From assembly GCA_018711005.1 (NCBI GenBank), contig DVIT01000013.1, forward strand, positions 47,918-111,917: 64,000 nt of DNA, written 5' to 3'. How positions within the stretch are numbered: the first letter of the stretch is position 1; every line of letters begins with the position of its first letter. The notes under the pieces are model-generated. The model was given only the letters and a program-made list of their open reading frames with translations, was not told the DNA's origin and ran no database searches. The position numbers and the translations under genes were made by a program. Positions 7,287-15,999 of the stretch are shown in pieces. The stretch is from Candidatus Scybalocola faecigallinarum. GTDB lineage: Bacteria > Bacillota > Clostridia > Lachnospirales > Lachnospiraceae.

Positions 7287-9077
7287 ATGTATCGTTCACA
7301 TGTATTGGTCTGCGGGGGTACCGGATGTACGTCTTCCGGCAGTCAGAAGATCATTGACGCACTGGAAAGAGAACTGGAAAAGAACGGGCTTACCGACGAG
7401 GTCTCTGTGGTTAAGACCGGGTGTCACGGCCTTTGCGCCCTTGGCCCTATTATGGTGGTTTATCCGGAAGCCAGCTTTTATTCCATGGTAAAGGAAGAAG
7501 ATGTTCCTGAGATCGTATCAGAGCATTTATTAAAGGGCCGTGTGGTTTCACGGCTGTTATATAAGGAGACAGTAACTGAGGACGGGATCCGTTCCCTGAA
7601 TGACACGGATTTTTATAAGAAGCAGACGCGTATTGCTCTGAGAAACTGCGGTGTCATCGATCCGGAAAATATTGATGAATATATCGGCACCGGCGGCTAT
7701 GAGGCTCTGGGCAAGGTGCTGACAGAGATGACGCCGGACGATGTGATCCAGACGATCCTGGACTCCGGCTTAAGAGGCAGAGGCGGCGCCGGCTTCCCTA
7801 CAGGACTTAAGTGGAAGTTTGCTTCCGGGAACCGGGGCAATGTGCAGAAGTATGTATGCTGTAATGCCGACGAGGGCGATCCGGGGGCATTTATGGACCG
7901 TTCGGTGCTTGAGGGTGATCCCCACGTTGTGCTTGAGGCTATGGCTATTGCCGGCTATGCCATTGGCGCGGATCAGGGCTATATTTATGTCCGGGCCGAG
8001 TATCCTATTGCTGTAGAGCGTTTGCGTATTGCCATTGATCAGGCCAGAGCCTATGGTCTGCTTGGAAAAAATATTTTTGATACAGGATTTAATTTTGATA
8101 TTGATCTGCGTCTTGGGGCCGGCGCTTTCGTGTGCGGCGAGGAGACGGCTCTTATGACATCCATTGAGGGCAAGCGGGGCGAACCCCGCCCCCGTCCGCC
8201 ATTCCCGGCAGTGAAGGGGCTCTTTGGCCAGCCGACCATTTTAAATAATGTGGAAACTTATGCCAATATTCCCCAGATCATTTTAAACGGGCCTGAGTGG
8301 TTTTCGTCTATGGGTACGGAAAAGTCCAAGGGCACCAAGGTATTTGCCCTGGGCGGCAAGGTGAATAATACCGGCCTTGTGGAGATCCCTATGGGAACAA
8401 CACTGCGCACTGTTATTGAGGAGATCGGCGGGGGCATTCCCAACGGAAAGAAGTTTAAAGCAGCTCAGACCGGCGGTCCTTCCGGCGGCTGCATCCCGGC
8501 AGAGCATTTTGATGTGCCTATTGATTATGACAATCTGCTGGCCATTGGCTCCATGATGGGCTCCGGCGGCCTGATCGTTATGGACGAAGATAACTGTATG
8601 GTGGATATTGCCAAGTTCTTCCTGGAGTTTACTGTGGATGAATCCTGCGGCAAGTGTACGCCGTGCCGGGTAGGAACGAAGCGCATGTATGAGATCCTGG
8701 ACAAGATCACCAAGGGCCAGGGTACGTTGGAGGATATTGATAAGCTGGAAGAACTGTGCTACTACATTAAGGATAATGCTTTATGCGGCCTGGGCCAGAC
8801 TGCGCCCAACCCTGTGCTTTCCACCCTGCGGTATTTCAGAGATGAATATATTGCCCATGTGGTGGATAAAAAGTGTCCCGCCGGGGTATGTAAGGATCTG
8901 CTGTCTTACAAGATCGATCCGGATAAGTGCCGGGGCTGTACCCTGTGTGCCCGTACATGTCCGGCAGATGCCATTGAAGGCAAGGTTAAGGAAGTCCACT
9001 ATATTAACCCGGATAAGTGCTTAAAGTGCGGCGCTTGTATGGAAAAATGCCGTTTCGGCGCCATCTACAAAGAATAA
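7287..9077 (+). CDS. hydB: NuoF-like NADH-binding hydrogenase subunit
   Basis: 596-residue flavin subunit of a NAD-linked [FeFe]-hydrogenase. In order: N-terminal thioredoxin-like [2Fe-2S] domain (CGGTGCTSSG, TGCHGLC); FMN/NADH site (GRGGAGFPTG, NADEGDPGAF, GAFVCGEETAL); the NuoF [4Fe-4S] motif ESCGKCTPCRVG; and a C-terminal pair of ferredoxin motifs CRGCTLCARTCP and CLKCGACMEKC. This architecture is that of HydB of electron-bifurcating HydABC, which couples ferredoxin and NADH oxidation to H2 formation, or the reverse. AAGGAGG lies about 8 nt before the ATG. Bifurcation cannot be proven from sequence alone. Confidence 0.92.
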   Translation: MYRSHVLVCGGTGCTSSGSQKIIDALERELEKNGLTDEVSVVKTGCHGLCALGPIMVVYPEASFYSMVKEEDVPEIVSEHLLKGRVVSRLLYKETVTEDGIRSLNDTDFYKKQTRIALRNCGVIDPENIDEYIGTGGYEALGKVLTEMTPDDVIQTILDSGLRGRGGAGFPTGLKWKFASGNRGNVQKYVCCNADEGDPGAFMDRSVLEGDPHVVLEAMAIAGYAIGADQGYIYVRAEYPIAVERLRIAIDQARAYGLLGKNIFDTGFNFDIDLRLGAGAFVCGEETALMTSIEGKRGEPRPRPPFPAVKGLFGQPTILNNVETYANIPQIILNGPEWFSSMGTEKSKGTKVFALGGKVNNTGLVEIPMGTTLRTVIEEIGGGIPNGKKFKAAQTGGPSGGCIPAEHFDVPIDYDNLLAIGSMMGSGGLIVMDEDNCMVDIAKFFLEFTVDESCGKCTPCRVGTKRMYEILDKITKGQGTLEDIDKLEELCYYIKDNALCGLGQTAPNPVLSTLRYFRDEYIAHVVDKKCPAGVCKDLLSYKIDPDKCRGCTLCARTCPADAIEGKVKEVHYINPDKCLKCGACMEKCRFGAIYKE

Positions 9078-9091
9078 TGGAGGAGTCTGAC

Positions 9092-10834
9092 ATGGAAAAT
9101 ATTACGATGAAAATCAACGGTGTCCAGATCAGTGTGCCTGCCGGCTCAACCATTTTGGAGGCGGCCCGGATGGCCCATATTAAGATCCCCACACTGTGTT
9201 ACTTAAAAGAGATCAATGAGATCGGAGCCTGCCGTATCTGTGTTGTAGAGGTTAAGGGCGCAAAAAGCCTGGTGGCGTCCTGCGTTTATCCGGTCAGCGA
9301 AGGGATGGAGGTTTGGACAAACACGCCTAAGGTGCTGGATTCCCGTAAAAAGACATTGCAGCTGATTCTGTCTACCCACCGGAAGGAATGTCTTTCCTGT
9401 GTGCGCAGCGGAAATTGTGAGCTGCAGCAGCTGTGCCGTGAGCTGAAGGTTGACGATGAAAATAAATACGAGGGCGAGATGCATCCGTCCATGGTGGATG
9501 ATTCTGCGCCTCATATGATCCGTGATAACAGTAAGTGCATTTTATGCCGCCGCTGTGTCGGCGTTTGCGAAAATGTACAGGGTATCGGCGTGATCGGAGC
9601 CAATGCCCGGGGATTTTCCACCTATATCGGACAGGCCTTTGATATGGGTCTTGGCGAGACAAGCTGTGTTTCCTGCGGTCAGTGTATTGCCGTATGTCCT
9701 ACAGGGGCGCTGACGGAAAAGGATAATACAGATGATGTTTTCGCTGCCCTTGCTGATCCAACAAAGCATGTTTTTGTTCAGACCGCGCCCTCAGTCCGTG
9801 CCGCTCTCGGCGAGGAGTTTGGCCTGCCTATTGGCACCAATGTGGAAGGAAAGATGGCAGCCGCTTTACGCCGCCTTGGCTTTGAAAAGGTGTTTGATAC
9901 AGATTTTGCCGCAGATTTGACCATTATGGAGGAAGCCCACGAGTTCCTTGACCGTGTGAAAAACGGGGGCGTGCTTCCGCTGATCACTTCCTGTTCACCG
10001 GGATGGGTGAAATACTGCGAGCATTATTTCCCGGATATGACAGAGAATCTGTCCTCCTGCAAATCTCCCCAGCAGATGTTTGGGGCTATGTTAAAGACTT
10101 ATTATGCTGAAAAAGCCGGTATTGATCCTAAGGATATTGTCAGTGTCAGCATTATGCCGTGTACGGCGAAAAAGTTTGAGATCGGCCGGGATGACCAGGA
10201 TGCTGCCGGTGTGGCAGATGTGGATATTTCCCTGACGACCCGGGAGCTGGCCCGGATGATCCGCCGGGTTGGCCTTGATTTTACAGATCTTCCGGATGAA
10301 GGCTTTGATGATCCTTTAGGAGAGTCCACAGGCGCCGGCGTGATCTTTGGTGCAACCGGAGGCGTTATGGAGGCAGCCCTGCGTACCGCAGTGGAGACGC
10401 TGACAGGAGAAACACTGGAATCTCTTGATTTTACAGAGGTCCGGGGAACCAAAGGCATTAAGGAAGCCACCTACCATGTAGCCGGTATGGATATTAACGT
10501 GGCTGTGGCCTCCGGCCTTGGCAATGCCCGCACCCTTTTAAATAAAGTGAAGTCCGGCGAAGCCCGGTATCATTTTATTGAGATCATGGGATGTCCCGGC
10601 GGCTGCGTTAATGGCGGCGGCCAGCCCCAGCAGCCAGGCAGTGTCCGTAACTTTACAGACATACGAGCCCTTCGGGCAAAAGCCCTGTATGACCAGGATG
10701 CGGCCATGCCTATCCGCAAATCTCATGAGAATCCGTCCATTAAGCGGCTTTATGAGGAGTTCCTCGGTGAACCCGGAAGTCATAAGGCCCATGAGCTTCT
10801 TCATACCACCTATGTGAAGCGGAGCGTCAATTAG
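9092..10834 (+). CDS. hydA: [FeFe]-hydrogenase catalytic subunit
   Basis: 580 residues. N-terminal [2Fe-2S] domain with C36, C47, C50, C64; then a His/Cys cluster segment (HRKECLSCVRSGNC), two ferredoxin clusters (CILCRRCVGVC, CVSCGQCIAVCP) and the H-cluster domain. H-cluster motifs are complete: TSCSPGW (C301), MPCTAKK (C357) and MGCPGGCVNGGGQP (C501, C505). A short small-subunit-like tail follows. TSCSPGW has Ser where many enzymes have a second Cys (TSCCPxW); that variant is found in HydA of multimeric hydrogenases. GGAGG lies about 9 nt before the ATG at 9092. It is the last gene of the operon. The maturases hydE, hydF and hydG are not in the window. Confidence 0.93.
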   Translation: MENITMKINGVQISVPAGSTILEAARMAHIKIPTLCYLKEINEIGACRICVVEVKGAKSLVASCVYPVSEGMEVWTNTPKVLDSRKKTLQLILSTHRKECLSCVRSGNCELQQLCRELKVDDENKYEGEMHPSMVDDSAPHMIRDNSKCILCRRCVGVCENVQGIGVIGANARGFSTYIGQAFDMGLGETSCVSCGQCIAVCPTGALTEKDNTDDVFAALADPTKHVFVQTAPSVRAALGEEFGLPIGTNVEGKMAAALRRLGFEKVFDTDFAADLTIMEEAHEFLDRVKNGGVLPLITSCSPGWVKYCEHYFPDMTENLSSCKSPQQMFGAMLKTYYAEKAGIDPKDIVSVSIMPCTAKKFEIGRDDQDAAGVADVDISLTTRELARMIRRVGLDFTDLPDEGFDDPLGESTGAGVIFGATGGVMEAALRTAVETLTGETLESLDFTEVRGTKGIKEATYHVAGMDINVAVASGLGNARTLLNKVKSGEARYHFIEIMGCPGGCVNGGGQPQQPGSVRNFTDIRALRAKALYDQDAAMPIRKSHENPSIKRLYEEFLGEPGSHKAHELLHTTYVKRSVN

Positions 10835-10843
10835 TTATTTTTG

Positions 10844-10884
10844 CCAGGGAGCAGGTCAGCCTAAAAGGCTGACCTGCTCCCTGG
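10844..10884 (+). terminator. Strong hairpin terminator after hydA
   Basis: A perfect 19-bp stem (CCAGGGAGCAGG... / ...CCTGCTCCCTGG) with a 3-nt loop begins 9 nt after the hydA stop. The following TTTGCTTTG is a modest T-tract. Confidence 0.85.
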
Positions 10885-10929
10885 TTTGCTTTGTCCGGCT
10901 TCCCTGCCGGCAGGGCCGGAGGATTAGCC

Positions 10930-11184
10930 GGTTTCGGCCTTAATTTCCATTTTTCATTTTATGGCCGTAGGATTTAGCCCCATCCTACGGCCTGATCCAT
11001 TGTTTTGCAATTTTGGGGTGTAGATTTTGGGTCATACTTCGGCTTATATGGAGATTTTCCGATTTAGGGTCTAGCCATTTAAGGGAAAAATTAGACCCTG
11101 ATGGACATTTTTTGGATCCGGGCCGAACACATGGGGAAAATTCTACGGCCAAATCAGACAAAATGCCGTTTTCAGCCGAAGTTT
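10930..11184. repeat. Dispersed non-coding repeat, long copy
   Basis: About 255 nt without a credible gene. It starts GGTTTCGGCC and ends near GCCGAAG. It contains an 11-bp perfect inverted repeat GGCCGTAGGAT / ATCCTACGGCC (10963-10973 and 10982-10992) and the block AAAATTCTACGGCCAAATC. The same ordered blocks recur at 32667-32812. This copy has about 105 nt extra in the middle, which itself holds an AGGGTCTA / TAGACCCT stem (11066-11073, 11092-11099). Confidence 0.75.
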
Positions 11185-11311
11185 CCGTACAGAACCGCAG
11201 CCAGACACTTTATCCCTGAATCCCCATGCCCAAATCTAAGGAAGAAACAAAAATCCATTTATTCAAAGGTTAGAGGTTGCGGGAGCACTGGAATTTTTTT
11301 ATAATATATAT

Positions 11312-11332
11312 GAGTTGCCCGACAAATGGGCA
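11312..11332. repeat. Copy c of TGCCCATTTGTCGGGCA repeat
   Basis: Reverse-complement copy, identical over 21 nt to 5415-5435. It lies about 40 nt before the start of the ADP-ribosylglycohydrolase gene and just after an AT-rich TATAATATATA stretch (11300-11310). Confidence 0.8.
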
Positions 11333-11373
11333 TGAGACACGGAATGTTTGTCCACAGGAGGAGGTTTACAAAT

Positions 11374-12768
11374 ATGTTATCGGAAAAGTTAATGTGGCTG
11401 AAATTATCAGAAAGGGTCCGTGATGAACTGATCCAGTGTGAATATGAGGGGCGGAATGTAAAGGACTATGAAGCCTGGGCTGATGCTGTTTTGGCCATGC
11501 CTGAGGGGGAAGAAAAAGAGGAGATGAGCAAAAAGCTCCTTTTGGCTTTAGAGTCTGCGCCGTTTACAGAAGAAAACAATCTGGAAGAACCGGATGATTA
11601 TGAAGAAATATGCCGTACATTACCTGAGGAAGCTGGGGTCTGTATGGATTTTAACAGGGAAGATTACAGAGACCGTCTTCGCGGGGCCTGGTACGGGAGA
11701 GCTGTCGGCTGTCTTTTAGGAATCCCGGTAGAATCCTGGCATAAGGAGCGCATCCAGGGCTTTTTAGAGGAAAGCGGTCAGTGGCCCCTTACCGCATATA
11801 TGCGTTCGGATGTGGATGAAAGGATCCGTCAAAAATATGGTGTTGGGGATATTGATCCGGGACATTCCTATGACCGGAAAAATATTTGCTGGCGCAACAA
11901 TGTATCCGCCTTCCCGGTAGACGATGATACCAACTACACCACTTGCGCGTTGCGGCTTGTAGAAAACCGGGGAATTGATTTCACCTGTGAGGATGCTGCA
12001 GAAAACTGGCTGATGTCCTTCCCGGCGCTCCATGCCTGCACTGCAGAGCGGGCGGCTATGCAAAATATCCTTAACGGCGTGCTTCCGCCCAAGTCCGGCC
12101 AGTATCTGAACCCGTACCGGGAGTGGATCGGCGCCCAGATCCGGGGAGACTTTTTCGGCTATATCCATCCGGGAAATCCAAAGGCTGCCGCCAAAATGGC
12201 CTGGCAGGATGCCAGAGTCAGCCATGTAAAAAACGGAATTTACGGCGAAATGTATGTGGCGGCCCTTTTAAGCCTGGCCGGCGCATGGCTCCCTGTCAGT
12301 GACTGGAAGGATGAAAATATGGCCGGATGTCTGCTGTGCGAAAATGCCCTGCTTCAGATTCCGCCCAAATCCCGGCTGGCCGGGGACATTTCCCGGGTGA
12401 TTTCTCTGTATAAGGCTGAAGCTTCTTTTGAAAGTGCTATAGAACTGATCCACGGGACCTATAATGAAAAGATAGGGTTCGATTGGTGTTATGTCAACCC
12501 CAATGCCATGATCGTCACGGCCTGCATATTGTGGTACGCCATGGACTTTTCAACCGGTATCGCCAAAGCTGTGGAAAGCGGCTTTGATACTGACTGCAAC
12601 GGAGCTACGGTAGGTTCTGTTTTAGGAATGCTTGGAGGCTACTCAGCCATTGATCCCAAGTGGCTTACAGGACTGGATCCGGTACTCAATACAAGCATCC
12701 ACAAGTATGAGCGCCTTCCCCTGGAGGAGGCTGTTGACCGGACGCTGCGCCTTGTAGTGGAACGGTAA
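11374..12768 (+). CDS. ADP-ribosylglycohydrolase family protein
   Basis: 464 residues. The DraG-like domain begins near residue 105 (DRLRGAWYGRAVGCLLGIPVE). Metal-site motifs are visible: DDDTNYT in the middle and FDTDCNGATVGS near the C-terminus, matching the dinuclear Mg site of ADP-ribosyl-acceptor hydrolases. Roughly 100 N-terminal residues are acidic, helical and unassigned. The start at 11374 has GGAGGAGGT about 8 nt upstream; the longer frame from 11326 begins inside the TGCCCATTTGTCGGGCA repeat. Known family role: removal of ADP-ribose from proteins or related metabolites. The substrate is unknown, and no ADP-ribosyltransferase is nearby. Confidence 0.88.
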   Translation: MLSEKLMWLKLSERVRDELIQCEYEGRNVKDYEAWADAVLAMPEGEEKEEMSKKLLLALESAPFTEENNLEEPDDYEEICRTLPEEAGVCMDFNREDYRDRLRGAWYGRAVGCLLGIPVESWHKERIQGFLEESGQWPLTAYMRSDVDERIRQKYGVGDIDPGHSYDRKNICWRNNVSAFPVDDDTNYTTCALRLVENRGIDFTCEDAAENWLMSFPALHACTAERAAMQNILNGVLPPKSGQYLNPYREWIGAQIRGDFFGYIHPGNPKAAAKMAWQDARVSHVKNGIYGEMYVAALLSLAGAWLPVSDWKDENMAGCLLCENALLQIPPKSRLAGDISRVISLYKAEASFESAIELIHGTYNEKIGFDWCYVNPNAMIVTACILWYAMDFSTGIAKAVESGFDTDCNGATVGSVLGMLGGYSAIDPKWLTGLDPVLNTSIHKYERLPLEEAVDRTLRLVVER

Positions 12769-12809
12769 AAGTAAGACTGTAAGAGTAAAAATGTCAGGAG
12801 CATTGGAAA

Positions 12810-13355
12810 ATGTTGGAATTTATACCTTTTAAAACGGAAACAGATTATGATGAATTTTCACAGCTTGCCTTTAATCCTCAGGTTATGGAAATGAATTTTG
12901 GCCGCGTGTTTACACCCCAGGAAGCCCAGGGCTTTTTTCAGGGCATGTTAAGTATGAACCAGTCCCAGACCCGGCTTCCGGGATATTGTAAAGTATTATT
13001 GCATAAAGACGAAGACCTGGGAGGAGAGACGGCACTTTCTCAAAATAATGAGCCCCGGTTTATTGGCATGTGCGGCATGAATTGGAATGAGGAATATAGC
13101 GCTGTGGAGATTGAATATATGCTCCTGCCCCAATTTTGGCACCAGGGGCTTGGAAAAGCTGTTGTGGGAAAGATGATGGATCTGCTGGAAGCTTTGCCGG
13201 CAGATAAGAACGGGGAGACGCCCAAGAGAGTTATCGCCATAACCGATCCCGGAAACCTGGCGTCTGAAAAGATTTTAGAGTATTATGGCTTTGTCTGCCA
13301 AAAGACGTATACCGTCGAGGACGGCAGCATGGCCAGATTGTATTTATACACATGA
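12810..13355 (+). CDS. GNAT family N-acetyltransferase
   Basis: 181 residues with the RimJ/RimL-like GNAT layout. EIEYMLLPQFWHQGLGKAVVG is strand 4 plus the acetyl-CoA pyrophosphate loop (QGLGKA), and NLASEKILEYYGF is the usual C-terminal Asn-helix segment. An acidic insertion (KDEDLGGETALSQNNEP) precedes the core. It lies 41 nt after the ADP-ribosylglycohydrolase and overlaps the next gene by 4 nt, so the three probably form an operon. The substrate is not predictable. Confidence 0.85.
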   Translation: MLEFIPFKTETDYDEFSQLAFNPQVMEMNFGRVFTPQEAQGFFQGMLSMNQSQTRLPGYCKVLLHKDEDLGGETALSQNNEPRFIGMCGMNWNEEYSAVEIEYMLLPQFWHQGLGKAVVGKMMDLLEALPADKNGETPKRVIAITDPGNLASEKILEYYGFVCQKTYTVEDGSMARLYLYT

Positions 13356-13900
13356 GGGTATATGTCTGTATGTACACCGATGTTTACGAAAAATTAAAAC
13401 GAAAAAATCAGATCTTGTTTACCCGGGACAGTGTCTGTCTTCAAAGGCTTTTGGCAAAAATGGGAGAGCAAAATGACCGGACACTGGTGCTGTGGGCGCT
13501 GGAGTGCTGCCGGGTTCCGGTAAAGCGGCTGAAGGAACATTTTCCGGAGGATGAGCGGCCCCAGCGGGCTTTGGAGGCAAGTACCATGTGGTCCATGGGA
13601 AAAATAAAAATGCCGGAGGCAAAAAAGGCCATCCTTCAGGTCCATGCCATGACCAAAGATGTGGACTCCCCGGAGGATGCTGCCTTGTGTCATGCTGTAG
13701 GCCAGGGATGCAGTACGGTCCATACCCGGGGTCACGCCATTGGCCTGCCTATGTATGAGCTGACGGCTCTTGTCCGTCTTTATGGGGTAGATGAGGCAAG
13801 ATTGGATGAAAAGATTGAGTATTATGTCAACCAGCTGGATCTGTGTATGGTAAAGGAGCATACACAGCCGCGGCTGTGGGCGCCATTTTTACTGAAATAG
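13352..13900 (+). CDS. Imm5-like putative immunity protein
   Basis: 182-residue all-helical protein. The block DAALCHAVGQGCSTVHTRGHAIG followed by LPMYELTALV resembles the Imm5-like family of putative immunity proteins, as I recall it; no search could be run. Its ATG at 13352 overlaps the GNAT stop (ATGA). A second ATG at 13370 is possible. No toxin gene is adjacent. Orphan immunity genes are common in gut Clostridia, but the immunity function is a family label and not evidence for this locus. Confidence 0.55.
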   Translation: MRVYVCMYTDVYEKLKRKNQILFTRDSVCLQRLLAKMGEQNDRTLVLWALECCRVPVKRLKEHFPEDERPQRALEASTMWSMGKIKMPEAKKAILQVHAMTKDVDSPEDAALCHAVGQGCSTVHTRGHAIGLPMYELTALVRLYGVDEARLDEKIEYYVNQLDLCMVKEHTQPRLWAPFLLK

Positions 13901-13941
13901 GAGCCGAAAGTTTTTGGGATAATGATGAAAGTCAGCAATTA

Positions 13942-13978
13942 TTAAGCCTGCATGAGCCACTGGTTCATGCAGGCTTAA
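13942..13978 (+). terminator. Terminator after the Imm5-like gene
   Basis: Perfect 14-bp stem TTAAGCCTGCATGA / TCATGCAGGCTTAA with a 9-nt loop, followed by a T-rich stretch (GCTTTTTATTTAT). It lies 40 nt past the stop codon. Confidence 0.85.
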
Positions 13979-14103
13979 ATGCTTTTTATTTATGATGTAT
14001 AGGCTATGAAGGGGGAAGGATGGCATAGAAAAAAATGCCTTCTTTCCTATTATAAATAGTAAATATTATTGTCTGCTTTTCACAAAATGACTGGATCGCT
14101 GTC

Positions 14104-15471
14104 TTAGTTTTTGTTAAATCCCTGCATCCAGCTGCCTTTCAAGAAATAAATCATGAAAATAACAGAGCTTAGGGCCCATGTTAAAGGATAAGCCCAGAAG
14201 ATTACCCGTATATCCTGGATGAAATGGATGGTGGCAGTAATATATGTAATTCGTATGACACACCAGCATACCAGCATGACCAGCATGGGAACCGTTGATT
14301 TTCCTGCGCCCCTTAAAATTCCCGCGACACAATGGGAAAAGGAGAGGAGGAAATAAAACAATGTAACTGTACGGGCCTGGGCAGTTCCGAAGGCAATCAC
14401 CTGAGGATCATTATTAAAGGCGGCAATAAATAATGGTGCCAGGCCATAAATACACAGACCTACGACTTCCGCCAGGATCACGGAGCAGACAATGCCGAAC
14501 CGGGCGCCTTTTTTTACTCTGTCGTACTTTTGGGCCCCAAGGTTCTGTCCGATAAAGGTTGTCAGTGCCATGGCAAAGCAGGTAATGGGCAAAAAGCCAA
14601 AGCCTTCGATCTTGGAATAAGCACCGCATCCGGCAACCGCCATTTTTCCAAAGCTGTTAATATTGGATTGGACGATGACATTGGCAAAGGAAATAATGGA
14701 GTTTTGCAGACCGGAAGGCAGACCATAGGAAATAATCATCTTCAGGTGACGTTTATGGAAACGGATCTTCTTTATTTCAATACGATAGTCTGTTTTAATG
14801 CGCATCAGCCGGAACAGACATAAAAAGGCGCTGACAAACTGGGAAATGATTGTAGCCAGAGCGGCGGAGCCTACACCCCAGTGAAATACACCCACAAACA
14901 GAAGGTCAAGGACAATATTGATCACAGAGGATATGATCAGATAGATTAAAGGATGCCGGCTGTCACCTACAGACTGCATAATACCTACAAAAATGTTATA
15001 CATAACAAAAGCAAGGGATCCGCAGAAGTAAACCCGAAAGTATACAACGGAATTAGCCAGGACATCTTCAGGCGTCCCCATCCATATAAGGATCCTGGGA
15101 GCCAGGATAAGACCGATGACTGTAAGTAAAGTTCCGGCCACAAGACCAAAGGCCACATCTGTGTGAATAGCCTTGGAAAGATTATCCTTGTCCCGGGCGC
15201 CGAAATACCGGGCAATCACAACGCCGGCGCCAACGGATATGCCGTTAAAAAAACCGACCAGCAAAAAAATAAGACTGCCGGATGAACTGACAGCAGCCAG
15301 GGCATCACTGCCCAAAAAGTTGCCTACGATAAGGGAATCGGCTGTGTTGTAGAGCTGCTGGAACAGATTACCGAAAAATAAAGGGATGGCAAAGGTAACG
15401 ATTTTCCTCCAAATGGAACCTTCCGTCATCAGAGTGGCGCCGCCGGAGGATGCAGCTGCGTTGGAATTCAT
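14104..15471 (-). CDS. MATE family efflux transporter
   Basis: 455 residues with about 12 hydrophobic segments in two MATE halves. The first half starts FAIPLFFGNLFQQLYNTADSL, the usual MatE signature; the second carries YGLPSGLQNSIISFANVIVQ. It is an inner-membrane Na+ or H+ antiporter that exports cationic drugs or metabolites; the substrate is unknown. The ribosome site before the ATG at 15471 is weak (AAAGAGATGATC). It stands alone between convergent genes. A large imperfect palindrome (15516-15566) lies in its upstream region. Confidence 0.9.
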   Translation of the reverse strand: MNSNAAASSGGATLMTEGSIWRKIVTFAIPLFFGNLFQQLYNTADSLIVGNFLGSDALAAVSSSGSLIFLLVGFFNGISVGAGVVIARYFGARDKDNLSKAIHTDVAFGLVAGTLLTVIGLILAPRILIWMGTPEDVLANSVVYFRVYFCGSLAFVMYNIFVGIMQSVGDSRHPLIYLIISSVINIVLDLLFVGVFHWGVGSAALATIISQFVSAFLCLFRLMRIKTDYRIEIKKIRFHKRHLKMIISYGLPSGLQNSIISFANVIVQSNINSFGKMAVAGCGAYSKIEGFGFLPITCFAMALTTFIGQNLGAQKYDRVKKGARFGIVCSVILAEVVGLCIYGLAPLFIAAFNNDPQVIAFGTAQARTVTLFYFLLSFSHCVAGILRGAGKSTVPMLVMLVCWCVIRITYITATIHFIQDIRVIFWAYPLTWALSSVIFMIYFLKGSWMQGFNKN

Positions 15472-15515
15472 GTTTGATCATCTCTTTCTGTTTTCTATTA
15501 TATTGTGAGTTGCCC

Positions 15516-15566
15516 GACACAAAGTCATAAAATTTCATGCAGGCATGAAATTTATGGCCTTTTGTC
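15516..15566 (-). repeat. Imperfect palindrome upstream of MATE gene
   Basis: Arms 15516-15540 and 15543-15566 pair with few mismatches (GACACAAAG...TTTCATGC against GCATGAAATTT...TTTGTC). The left flank GAGTTGCCCGACA (15507-15519) matches the start of the repeat found at 11312, so this may be a diverged, enlarged copy. The rest of 15567-15780 holds no supported gene. Confidence 0.65.
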
Positions 15567-15785
15567 GCCTGTCTCATATTGTAAAGGTGGCATCATGGGG
15601 AAAAAGCCTTTTTTGCCGCCTGTTTCATATTATATCACTATTTTCTTATATTAAAAGGCCTATTTTACAAAAAACAGAGGGGATGATTCTAAATGAGAAG
15701 GATCGGGGGCTTTTCTTCAAAGCATGGCTTTCCCATAAAAACAACTGTCCGTCGTCCGGATAATTGTGAAGAAAAAGCAAATATC

Positions 15786-15851
15786 TTAACATTGATTTTA
15801 CAAAAACTTTATAAAACTCCATGAATAAATTTTACAAGACCCTCTTATACT
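15786..15851 (+). promoter_or_regulatory. PhoP-box-like promoter of pst operon
   Basis: Three hexamers in direct repeat at 11-nt steps: TTAACA (15786), TTTACA (15797), TTTATA (15808), with a further TTTACA at 15831. A -10 box TATACT lies at 15846-15851. This is the Bacillus-type Pho box (TTAACA repeats with 5-nt gaps) placed as in PhoP-activated promoters. PhoP and PhoR are not in the window. Confidence 0.65.
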
Positions 15852-15999
15852 GTGTTTGTACTTGATGAGGGGGACAAAGAAATTACATAAACATTCTTCC
15901 TCAGGTACAACCGCAAAAATCTGAATGAAGAAGAAATCAGGCGGCAGTTCCATTGGATGAATTGCTGCGAAATCAGAAAAGAAGAGAGGAATTTTAGCG

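Noticed and set aside
15683..15763. Short frame starting MILNEKDRGLFFKAWL upstream of the pst promoter
   Set aside because: It resembles the first residues of some hypothetical or SEC-C-type proteins, but it stops after 26 codons and has no spaced ribosome site; at most a gene scrap.
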